Translations under genes and position numbers: made by a program
Assembly (NCBI GenBank): GCA_002366545.1
Contig: DFBH01000057.1
Location: 1 to 42,175 of the forward strand
DNA from: Candidatus Oleimmundimicrobium americanum
Lineage (GTDB): Bacteria; Actinomycetota; Aquicultoria; UBA3085; Oleimmundimicrobiaceae
Length of the DNA: 42,175 nt
Direction: 5' to 3'
Part shown: piece by piece, positions 1 through 6,310 of the stretch
Numbering within the stretch: position 1 is the first letter of the stretch
Layout of the letters: each line of letters begins with the position of its first letter
Notes under the pieces: model-generated
What the model saw: the letters and a program-made list of their open reading frames with translations, nothing else
Told to the model about the DNA's origin: nothing
Database searches by the model: none

Positions 1-34
1 CTGTAAGGGCGTGGGTATCTATTTTATTAGGAAG

Positions 35-1123
35 ATGGAAATTTTGGAAAAAATATATATGCAAAGAGCAATAGAATTAGCGGAAAAGGGCAGGGGGAGA
101 ACAAATCCAAATCCGCTGGTGGGTGCCCTTATTGTTAATAACGGCGTTATCATCGGTGAAGGTCATCACACTAAAGCTGGTGAATCGCACGCTGAAATAA
201 ATGCATTAAAGAGTACAAAAAGCACATTAGATAATGCAACTTTATATGTAACTCTTGAACCCTGTTGCACTTATGGTAAAACCCCCCCCTGTACCAAGGC
301 AATAATATCCTCCGGAATAAAGAAAGTTGTGGTGGGATTAATTGACCCAAATCCAAAAGTTAGCGGCAAGGGGATATATGAGCTAAAAAAAGCACAAATT
401 AAAATTGAGACCGGTATCTTTAAAAAAGAAATAGCGAAACAAAATGAAATTTATATTAAATATATCACAACAAAAATGCCCTTTGTTCTCATGAAATCAG
501 CCATAAGCTTTGATGGAAAAACAACGTCGAAAAATGGGCAACCTGTTTGGATTACAAATGAAGAATCAAAAAAAATCTCTCATAAATTAAGGAATGAATA
601 TGATGCAATCATGGTTGGAATAAACACGATTATTGCAGATGACCCAATGCTTACAACTCGATTGGAGGAAGGGGATATTAAAAATCCCTTGCGAATAATT
701 GTTGACAGTAACGCCAAAATTCCCTTGTCAACCAAGGTTGTAAAAACAGCTAAAGAAATTCCTACTTTGCTTGCCACAACTAAAAATGCTCCAACAAAAA
801 AAATTGAAATTTTGAAAGAAAGAGGAGTCCAAATTTTAAAATTACCCGAGAAAGAAGAGAAAGTTAATCTCAAATATCTTTTTAAAGAGCTCGGCGAGAA
901 GGGGATTGTGAGCATAATTCTTGAAGGTGGCCCGCATTTAAATTCCTCGGCTTTAAAAGGGGGGCTCGTAGATAAAATGATATTTTTTATCGCTCCGAAA
1001 ATAATTGGAGGAAACAAGTCGTTAAATTTTATTACTAATCCGAATATTTCTTTCAATTTTAAATTCGACGAGTTTAAACGGATAGGAAAAGACTTGTTGG
1101 TGGAAGCTTACCCGAAAAATTAA
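35..1123 (+). CDS. ribD: Bifunctional riboflavin biosynthesis protein RibD (deaminase + reductase)
   Basis: Catalyses two steps of riboflavin synthesis: deamination of the GTP cyclohydrolase II pyrimidine product, then NADPH-dependent reduction of its ribosyl side chain. The N-terminal third shows the zinc cytidine-deaminase signature: HAE in 'GESHAEINAL', then 'PCCTYGKTPPC'. The C-terminal part is a RibD reductase domain ('ISFDGKTT', 'VGINTIIADDP', 'ILEGGPHLNSSALKGG'). At about 362 aa it is full length for the family. The open frame extends back to a GTG at 11. I prefer the ATG at 35 because family members begin close to the 'YMQRAIELA' helix; the ATG at 59 is also possible. It is first in ribD-ribE-ribBA-ribH. 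Any leader, for example an FMN riboswitch, would lie before the window and cannot be seen. Confidence 0.95.
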   Translation: MEILEKIYMQRAIELAEKGRGRTNPNPLVGALIVNNGVIIGEGHHTKAGESHAEINALKSTKSTLDNATLYVTLEPCCTYGKTPPCTKAIISSGIKKVVVGLIDPNPKVSGKGIYELKKAQIKIETGIFKKEIAKQNEIYIKYITTKMPFVLMKSAISFDGKTTSKNGQPVWITNEESKKISHKLRNEYDAIMVGINTIIADDPMLTTRLEEGDIKNPLRIIVDSNAKIPLSTKVVKTAKEIPTLLATTKNAPTKKIEILKERGVQILKLPEKEEKVNLKYLFKELGEKGIVSIILEGGPHLNSSALKGGLVDKMIFFIAPKIIGGNKSLNFITNPNISFNFKFDEFKRIGKDLLVEAYPKN

Positions 1124-1150
1124 TTATCAAATAAATTAATCGGAGGCAAG

Positions 1151-1795
1151 ATGTTTACGGGAATTGTAGAAGAACTGGGAAAAATACAGTCCATAAAAAA
1201 ATCGAGCAATTCTTGCATATTTAAAATAGTTGCTCTAAACACAACAAAGGATATTCAAGAAGGAGACTCTGTCGCGATAAATGGAGTTTGTTTAACAGTT
1301 GCAAAATTGCAGGGGAATATTTTTGAAGTTGATGTTATGCCGGAAACTTTAAGGAAGACAAATCTTGGTTTATTGAAAACCGGCGCGATGGTGAACGTAG
1401 AAAGCGCGTTGAGGCTGTCCGATCGATTGGGAGGACATGTTGTTTCTGGCCATGTCGATGGAATTGGCAAAATAATCTCTAAAAAAAGAGAAGGAAACGC
1501 AATTAACTTTAAGATAAAAACATCTTCTAAAATAACAAGTTATTTTGTGCCCAAAGGGTCGGTTGCAATTGACGGTATAAGTCTTACCGTGATTGATGTC
1601 TCAAAAGATTTATTTACCGCAGCAATTATTCCTCATACGGCAAAAATGACCACCTTGGGTTTCAAAAAACAAGGAGCAACGGTAAACATAGAAATAGATT
1701 TGATGGGGAAATACGTCAAAAAATTTTTAGGTGAACAAAACAAAAGTATAAACTTAGAGACATTTGCAAATTTAATATCTAAGAAAGGAGGATGA
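1151..1795 (+). CDS. ribE: Riboflavin synthase alpha subunit
   Basis: Dismutates two 6,7-dimethyl-8-ribityllumazine molecules into riboflavin and the pyrimidine substrate of lumazine synthase. The start 'MFTGIVEELG' is the family hallmark. Two lumazine-binding repeats are visible: the first with 'GDSVAINGVCLTV', the second with 'GSVAIDGISLTV'. Both repeats carry 'SGHVDG' or 'PHTAKMTTLG'-type segments as expected. Length of 214 aa is normal. A clear GGAGG lies 5-6 nt before the ATG. Its 3' end contains the ribosome binding site of ribBA, and its stop codon (TGA, 1793-1795) sits inside the ribBA start region, so translation is coupled. Confidence 0.96.
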   Translation: MFTGIVEELGKIQSIKKSSNSCIFKIVALNTTKDIQEGDSVAINGVCLTVAKLQGNIFEVDVMPETLRKTNLGLLKTGAMVNVESALRLSDRLGGHVVSGHVDGIGKIISKKREGNAINFKIKTSSKITSYFVPKGSVAIDGISLTVIDVSKDLFTAAIIPHTAKMTTLGFKKQGATVNIEIDLMGKYVKKFLGEQNKSINLETFANLISKKGG

Positions 1796-1800
1796 GAATA

Positions 1801-3003
1801 TTGTTTAGCTCAACAGAAGAAGTCATAGAGGATATAAAACAAGGAAGAATGGTTATCGTTTGCGATGACGAGAATAGAGAGAATGAAGGAGACTTTGTTA
1901 TAGCGGCGGAAAAAATAACTCCGGAGGACATAAATTTCATGGCAAAACATGGGCGAGGTCTTATTTGTATGCCATGTTCAAGTGAGAGACTCGACAAGCT
2001 TAAAATCCCGGCGATGACAGCAAATAACACCAACGCACACGAAACAGCTTTTACCGTTTCAATCGGTGCAAAAAATAAAATTTCGACGGGCATATCTGCC
2101 CCTGACAGGGCAGCTACAATTCTGGCAGTTGTTGATGCTAACACCAAACCTTCCGACATTTCAATGCCCGGGCATATTTTTCCTCTACGCGCGAAAAAAG
2201 GTGGTGTTTTGGAAAGAACGGGGCACACAGAAGCAGCTGTTGATTTAGCAAAGTTAGCCGGTCTTTTTCCGGCCGGAGCAATCTGCGAGATTATGAACGA
2301 AGATGGGACGATGGCAAGGCTGCCCCAGCTTGAAAAAGTAGCTCAAAGATTTAATTTAAAAATAATAACCGTAGCCGATTTAATTAAGTATCGTCGTCGC
2401 ACAGAAAAGTTGGTTAAAAAAATTGTGGAAATAAAGTTACCAACGAGATTTGGAGAGTTTAAAGGGATAGCTTATGAAAGCCTTGTGGATAACGAGTGTC
2501 ATATTGCTTTAATTAAAGGGGATGTGGTTGGCAAAAAAAACGTGCTCGTAAGGGTACATTCTGAATGTCTTACAGGTGATGTTTTTCATTCAATGAGATG
2601 CGATTGCGGCAATCAAATGGAAGTTGCTCTCCAAAAAATTGAAAAAGAACAAGAGGGTGTTTTTCTTTATATAATCGGTCAAGAAGGCAGAGGAATAGGC
2701 CTTATAAATAAGTTAAAAGCTTATGCGCTGCAAGAGGAAGGTAAAGATACTGTTGAAGCAAACGAATGCCTTGGGTTCTCTCCGGATTTAAGGGATTACG
2801 GAATAGGAGCTCAGGTGTTGGTTGATTTGGGACTGACAACTATACGATTAATGACAAATAACCCGACTAAAATTGTCGGGTTAGAGGGTTATGGTTTAAA
2901 AATAACAGAAAGAGTTCCTTTGGAGATAATTCCAACAAATGAAAATATTGAGTACCTTAGAACAAAAAAGGAAAAGTTAAACCATCTATTAGATAATACT
3001 TAA
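1801..3003 (+). CDS. ribBA: Bifunctional DHBP synthase / GTP cyclohydrolase II
   Basis: The N-terminal half makes 3,4-dihydroxy-2-butanone 4-phosphate from ribulose 5-phosphate ('DDENRENEGDFVIAAE', 'HGRGLICM', 'RTGHTEAAVDLA'). The C-terminal half is GTP cyclohydrolase II, with zinc cysteines in 'SECLTGDVFHSMRCDCGNQ' and the 'GQEGRGIGL' loop. Both active sites look intact. I choose the TTG at 1801: AGGAGG (1786-1791) lies 9 nt upstream of it but directly abuts the in-frame ATG at 1792, which is too close to serve it. The Zn2+-binding and substrate motifs indicate both branches of the pathway feed RibH from this single protein. Confidence 0.95.
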   Translation: MFSSTEEVIEDIKQGRMVIVCDDENRENEGDFVIAAEKITPEDINFMAKHGRGLICMPCSSERLDKLKIPAMTANNTNAHETAFTVSIGAKNKISTGISAPDRAATILAVVDANTKPSDISMPGHIFPLRAKKGGVLERTGHTEAAVDLAKLAGLFPAGAICEIMNEDGTMARLPQLEKVAQRFNLKIITVADLIKYRRRTEKLVKKIVEIKLPTRFGEFKGIAYESLVDNECHIALIKGDVVGKKNVLVRVHSECLTGDVFHSMRCDCGNQMEVALQKIEKEQEGVFLYIIGQEGRGIGLINKLKAYALQEEGKDTVEANECLGFSPDLRDYGIGAQVLVDLGLTTIRLMTNNPTKIVGLEGYGLKITERVPLEIIPTNENIEYLRTKKEKLNHLLDNT

Positions 3004-3022
3004 ACTTTTAAGGAGGAGTGTT

Positions 3023-3487
3023 ATGAAGACCTACGAAGGAAAACTAATTGCAAAAGATTTGAAGTTTGGAATCGTTGTGAGCAGATTCAATGAATTTCTA
3101 AGTTCAAGACTTTTAGAAGGTGCTATAGATGCCCTCAAAAGACACGACGCAGCCGAAGAAAACATCGACGTTGCCTGGACGCCCGGCTCTTATGAAATCC
3201 CGTTAATCGCTAAAAAAATGGCTGATTCGAAAATATATGATGGGATAATTTGTTTGGGAGTAATTATTAGAGGAGATACTCCTCATTTTGAATATATTGC
3301 CGGTGAGACTGCAAAAGGAATCGCGAAAGCGGGATTGGATTCCAATATTCCCATTTCCTTTGGAGTAATTACGTCAGATAATATTGAGCAGGCAATTGAG
3401 CGTGCCGGGACCAAGTCTGGCAACAAGGGATGGCAAGCAGCTTTGTCTGCTATTGAGATGGCAAATTTAATTAAAAACATGAGTTAA
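3023..3487 (+). CDS. ribH: 6,7-dimethyl-8-ribityllumazine synthase
   Basis: Condenses DHBP with the RibD product to give lumazine, the substrate of RibE. Recognised by 'FGIVVSRFNEF' near the start, the 'WTPGSYEIPL' substrate loop and 'GVIIRGDTPHFEYI', which includes the catalytic histidine. At 154 aa it is the usual length of a subunit that assembles into capsids or pentamers. AGGAGG lies 6 nt before the ATG. It is the last gene of the rib operon; a weak A+T hairpin with a T-run follows about 145 nt downstream. Confidence 0.96.
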   Translation: MKTYEGKLIAKDLKFGIVVSRFNEFLSSRLLEGAIDALKRHDAAEENIDVAWTPGSYEIPLIAKKMADSKIYDGIICLGVIIRGDTPHFEYIAGETAKGIAKAGLDSNIPISFGVITSDNIEQAIERAGTKSGNKGWQAALSAIEMANLIKNMS

Positions 3488-3631
3488 TTAAGCTCATGTA
3501 AATGATATTTATGGAGAAGCTGTGGTAAACTTAATTAGCTACTTATGTTAAATTTATTAAATCAAATTTTTATAACAATAAAGCACTATAAAAGCATTAA
3601 ATAAAGTATTGTGAATTTGTCTTATGAAATA

Positions 3632-3655
3632 TTAGTAAAATACTAAAGTTTTTTT
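3632..3655 (+). terminator. Weak A+T-rich terminator candidate after ribH
   Basis: TTAGTA (3632-3637) and TACTAA (3641-3646) form a 6-bp stem with a 3-nt loop, followed by AG and seven T. The stem has only two G-C pairs' worth of strength at best, so this is a weak call. The rest of the 3488-3737 spacer is A+T-rich with no clear ORF. Confidence 0.35.
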
Positions 3656-3737
3656 AACTACTGGTCGATTAATTAAACATCGTAACAAAAATTTGCATAA
3701 ATAATTTTATTATTATATAGATAGGGGGTGAGCAATA

Positions 3738-3920
3738 ATGGCTGATTGTCCGAATCTTGAAAAATGTCCATTTTTTAAAAATATTAAGTTAGCACCGACT
3801 GCGGAAATGTTAAAAACAACTTATTGCCGGAGTGATTTTGAAAGTTGTAAAAGAAAACAACTCAAAGATAAAGGAGAACCTGTTCCTGAAAATTTGTGGC
3901 CAAACGGAAAAATGGTTTAA
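3738..3920 (+). CDS. Small Cys-rich protein of unknown function
   Basis: 60 aa, with strong support as a gene: GGGGGTGAG ribosome binding site, ATG start, and a terminator soon after the stop. Cysteines occur as C-x5-C-P-F-F near the N-terminus, then 'YC' and 'SCKRK' in the middle. The C-terminus is 'VPENLWPNGK'. The spacing suggests a bound metal or Fe-S cluster, but I see no catalytic motif and assign no function. The pattern of Cys-Pro plus aromatic residues recalls the Cys cluster in the two sensor kinases at 6.3 and 8.75 kb, so a shared redox or metal role is possible. It appears to be a single-gene transcript. Confidence 0.75.
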   Translation: MADCPNLEKCPFFKNIKLAPTAEMLKTTYCRSDFESCKRKQLKDKGEPVPENLWPNGKMV

Positions 3921-3952
3921 AAATTTCGCAATTTATCGGGAAGTAATTTTTT

Positions 3953-3983
3953 AAAAGGCCAAAGTAACTTTTGGCCTTTTTTT
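3953..3983 (+). terminator. Rho-independent terminator
   Basis: AAAAGGCCAAA (3953-3963) pairs with TTTGGCCTTTT (3970-3980) around a 6-nt loop, with seven T from 3977. It is a clear stem with a GGCC core. It ends the small Cys-rich gene and separates it from the sigma factor operon. Confidence 0.9.
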
Positions 3984-4018
3984 ACGTTATATAAGAAGAA
4001 AGGAATACGCTTATAAAA

Positions 4019-4570
4019 GTGGATGATTTAAAGGATATCGTTAACGAATCAAAAAAAAATCCGCAAGCTTTTGCAAAAATTTATGAATTGTTTTTTGATA
4101 AAATTTATGGATATGTCTATTACAAAATAGGAATCGTAGCAGAAGCTGAAGATATTTCAGAACAAGTTTTCTTAAAAGCTCTCGAAGGAATTGGTAATTT
4201 TGAGTGGAAGGGAGTCCCATTTTCATCGTGGCTATTTAGGATAGCTTCTAATTTAGTGGTTGATTATTTTAGGAAAAAAAATAAATTATCAACTGTCCCA
4301 ATTGAAGAGCAAGCCTATAAGATCGCTGATAATAGGAGGGACACGGAGGATATGATTAATTTAAAACTATCATTTAAAACAGCACAAAAAGCAATTTGCA
4401 AATTAAGCGAAGACCAACAAAATGTAGTAATTTTAAAATTCTTAAACGGTTTTTCAAATGCAGAAATTGCGGGAGTTCTCGGTAAAACCGAAGGAGCTGT
4501 AAAATCTATTCAACACAGAGCGTTAAACTCTCTACGAAAGGCTTTAAAGGGGGAGCTATTAAATGAATAA
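4019..4570 (+). CDS. ECF-like sigma-70 family RNA polymerase sigma factor
   Basis: 183 aa with sigma region 2 ('FFDKIYGYVYYKIG', 'AEDISEQVFLKALEG', 'FSSWLFRIASNLVVDYFRK') and region 4 ('LSEDQQNVVILKFLNGFSN', 'AEIAGVLGKTEGAVKSIQHR'). Regions 1 and 3 are missing, the ECF architecture. The start is GTG at 4019; upstream purines (AAGAAAGGA) are rather far away, and no in-frame ATG lies near. Its last 8 nt overlap the next gene, a membrane protein with a DUF5667-like domain. Sigma genes paired with such proteins are common, which suggests the partner senses an envelope signal and controls the sigma factor. That regulatory link is inference. Confidence 0.9.
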   Translation: MDDLKDIVNESKKNPQAFAKIYELFFDKIYGYVYYKIGIVAEAEDISEQVFLKALEGIGNFEWKGVPFSSWLFRIASNLVVDYFRKKNKLSTVPIEEQAYKIADNRRDTEDMINLKLSFKTAQKAICKLSEDQQNVVILKFLNGFSNAEIAGVLGKTEGAVKSIQHRALNSLRKALKGELLNE

Positions 4571-5546
4571 AATTTTTGATGATATTTTGGATAATTGCAT
4601 CAATCAAATAAAGCTTGGAAATGATGATATAAATGGATGTTTGGCTAAATATCCCGAATACAGCGAGGAATTAAAATCACATCTCCATACTTTTTATGCC
4701 ATAGCCAAAATACCAAAACCAATACCATCTCCTCAATTTAAATTGGAAGCTAAGAGTCGTTTACTGAAACAAGCTAAATCAAAAAAGTTGATTTACTTGC
4801 CTTTAAGAGGGCTAAAATCAAGAAGATTCCAATCTTTAAAGACAGCTCTAATCCAAATAGCAGCAACAATTTTAATACTTGTTCTTTTGGGCGGAGGAGT
4901 AGCTATGGCTTCCGCAAACAGCTTGCCAAACAGTCCACTTTATCCAGTTAAAATTGCAACGGAAAATGTTCAGCTTGCTTTAACTTTAAATCAAGCAACC
5001 AAAGCTGAATTGCACCTTCGATTTGCCGAGAGACGCTTAGAGGAGATAACAAGAACTCTTTCCGATGAAAATAAAGAAGAAATTAAACTGGAAAAAACCA
5101 TAAATGCCATGATTGGTCACACAAATAAAGCTATTGCCTTAACAGATAAGATGTCAGAAGAAAAAAGAGAGGAAATACTTTTAAAAACATTAAATCTCGC
5201 TCAACGTGAACAGGAAACGCTACAAAAAGTTATGATTCAAGCTCCGGTGGAAGTTAAGAATGCCATTAAAAATACCATTGAGAAAACTCAAGGAAAAGAT
5301 CAAAAAAATAATCCGGAGGATAATGAGGCAGAATCCCTTATAGAACAAGACAAAACAAACAAAGAAATAAATAGCAAAAAAATCTTTAGTCCCAATAAGG
5401 ATACTGAAAAAAATATTAATAGTGAGCCAAACCTCGGAGGCAATGTCTTTTCAAACCCGAAACCAACAGAAGATGAAAAGAATAACGGAGAAAATGATAA
5501 ATATGAAGTTGAGGGCAAAATGCATGAATTAAATTTTATAAAATAA
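4563..5546 (+). CDS. DUF5667-like single-pass membrane protein, putative sigma partner
   Basis: 327 aa. Residues 1-60 hold an N-terminal cytoplasmic motif seen in such sigma partners: 'GDDINGCLAKYPEYSEEL' followed by 'PSPQFKLEAKSRLL'. A single hydrophobic segment at about 94-118 ('AATILILVLLGGGVAMA') is followed by the DUF5667-like start 'LPNSPLYPVKIATENVQLA' and a helical, charged extracellular region. The last ~90 residues are low-complexity, rich in Lys, Asn and Glu. It overlaps the sigma factor by 8 nt, so the two are translationally coupled. A role as membrane anti-sigma or sensor is inferred from the pairing; no zinc anti-sigma HxxxCxxC motif is visible. Confidence 0.8.
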   Translation: MNKIFDDILDNCINQIKLGNDDINGCLAKYPEYSEELKSHLHTFYAIAKIPKPIPSPQFKLEAKSRLLKQAKSKKLIYLPLRGLKSRRFQSLKTALIQIAATILILVLLGGGVAMASANSLPNSPLYPVKIATENVQLALTLNQATKAELHLRFAERRLEEITRTLSDENKEEIKLEKTINAMIGHTNKAIALTDKMSEEKREEILLKTLNLAQREQETLQKVMIQAPVEVKNAIKNTIEKTQGKDQKNNPEDNEAESLIEQDKTNKEINSKKIFSPNKDTEKNINSEPNLGGNVFSNPKPTEDEKNNGENDKYEVEGKMHELNFIK

Positions 5547-5585
5547 AAGTAAAGCTTTTGAAAATATCTGTCGATATATATAAAT

Positions 5586-5673
5586 GAGGACCCCCTGAGG
5601 TTTCTAGGTGAGACTCTTAGAAGTTTTAAACTAGTAGGCCTTAAGAAAACCGCAAAGGGTTCTCTTTTTTTTT
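5586..5673 (+). ncRNA. Candidate structured small RNA (unrecognised)
   Basis: GAGGACCC (5586-5593) is fully complementary (one G-U) to GGGTTCTC (5657-5664), which runs straight into a long T tract. Inside, TTCTAGG pairs with CTTAGAA as a 7-bp hairpin, and GTTTT can pair with AAAAC. A promoter-like TTGAAA (5558) and TATAAA (5579) lie upstream, but with a 15-nt spacer. It matches no family I know. It could equally be a long 3' UTR of the sigma operon ending in its terminator. Confidence 0.3.
5644..5673 (+). terminator. Rho-independent terminator of the sigma operon or small RNA
   Basis: AGAAAACC (5644-5651) pairs with GGTTCTCT (5658-5665) with one A-C mismatch, loop GCAAAG, then a run of T. 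The T tract makes the plus strand the sensible direction. It abuts the end of the convergent zinc-ribbon gene. Confidence 0.65.
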
Positions 5674-5932
5674 ATCCTTTTTTACTAATTTTTCTTTTTT
5701 CCGATGATTTATTGTTTGGGGTAGAAACTTGTTTTTTTTCCTTACTACCGGAGCCTACTCTTGAATCTGTTTTATAAAAACCGGAGCCTTTAAAAACAAT
5801 CCCAACGGGCTGAAAAATTTTCTTCATTTTCCCTCCGCACAATTCACATTTAATATCGGGTATTTCTGTTGCTCCATGACTAATTTCTAAATTGGTACCG
5901 CAATCTTCGCATTTATATTCGTATATCGGCAT
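5672..5932 (-). CDS. FmdB-family putative zinc-ribbon protein
   Basis: 86 aa. Starts 'MPIYEYKCEDCG', the FmdB-type regulatory-protein signature, with a second CxxC in 'CELCGGKMKKIF', so four cysteines form one zinc ribbon in the first 45 residues. 'GFYKTDSR' is also typical of the family. The tail is basic and Ser/Lys-rich. The open frame extends 7 codons further upstream, but the ATG at 5932 matches the family start and has GAGG about 9 nt before it. Function in this family is not established; some members sit near formamidase genes. The 5' leader of this gene is the structured RNA described at 5957-6097. Confidence 0.85.
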   Translation of the reverse strand: MPIYEYKCEDCGTNLEISHGATEIPDIKCELCGGKMKKIFQPVGIVFKGSGFYKTDSRVGSGSKEKKQVSTPNNKSSEKRKISKKG

Positions 5933-5956
5933 ATTCCACAACCTCACTAACATATA

Positions 5957-6097
5957 TTAAGTCCCAAGCAACCTTGCCCTTGGCTTTCTTAGATTCATCT
6001 CTTTCGATACTTGGACCTCCTTGTTGTTAAACAATTCGGTTGCCATGTACTTTCCAAGACAAATAAAAACCAAACAGCAGAGCTTCTTGGGACTTAA
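5957..6097 (-). ncRNA. Candidate 6S-like structured RNA (or structured leader of the zinc-ribbon gene)
   Basis: The two ends are a perfect 12-bp inverted repeat, TTAAGTCCCAAG (5957-5968) and CTTGGGACTTAA (6086-6097). Reading the minus strand, an 11/10-nt bubble follows, then a 10-bp stem (6074-6065 with 5988-5979, including three G-U), then CUUGGA/UCCAAG (6058-6053 with 6015-6010). A closed rod with a central bubble is the 6S RNA plan. A good minus-strand promoter places the transcription start at about 6095, just inside the outer repeat. At about 140 nt it is short for 6S RNA, and no terminator is visible, so read-through into the zinc-ribbon gene as a structured 5' leader is the main alternative. 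Confidence 0.45.
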
Positions 6098-6102
6098 ATA
6101 AA

Positions 6103-6130
6103 ATCATATCAGGCTATTTTTAAAAGTCAA
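6103..6130 (-). promoter_or_regulatory. Promoter for the 5957-6097 structured RNA
   Basis: On the minus strand: TTGACT (6130-6125), 16-nt spacer, TATGAT (6108-6103). The predicted start, about 7 nt downstream, is the first A of AAGTCCC in the RNA's closing stem. Confidence 0.65.
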
Positions 6131-6205
6131 CAATTTCAAGTAAAAGTTTGTTTACTTAGCTTAAAGTTTCATTCTATCCGTGTAAATATTAACAAACTGC
6201 AGTTT

Positions 6206-6233
6206 TTGCCAAAATCTCTTTTTGTGATAAAAT
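6206..6233 (+). promoter_or_regulatory. Promoter of the first sensor kinase
   Basis: TTGCCA (6206-6211), 16-nt spacer, TAAAAT (6228-6233), followed by about 70 nt of leader before the kinase ATG at 6311. The leader holds an AGAAGGAG that would serve only a four-residue ORF. The rest of the 5933-6310 spacer is the structured RNA and this promoter. Confidence 0.5.
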
Positions 6234-6310
6234 TAACGTGTTTAGAAGGAGATTTTAAACTTTTGATGAATATTTAAATTGGGCACATTAATAATGTTGG
6301 GAGAAAGCCC

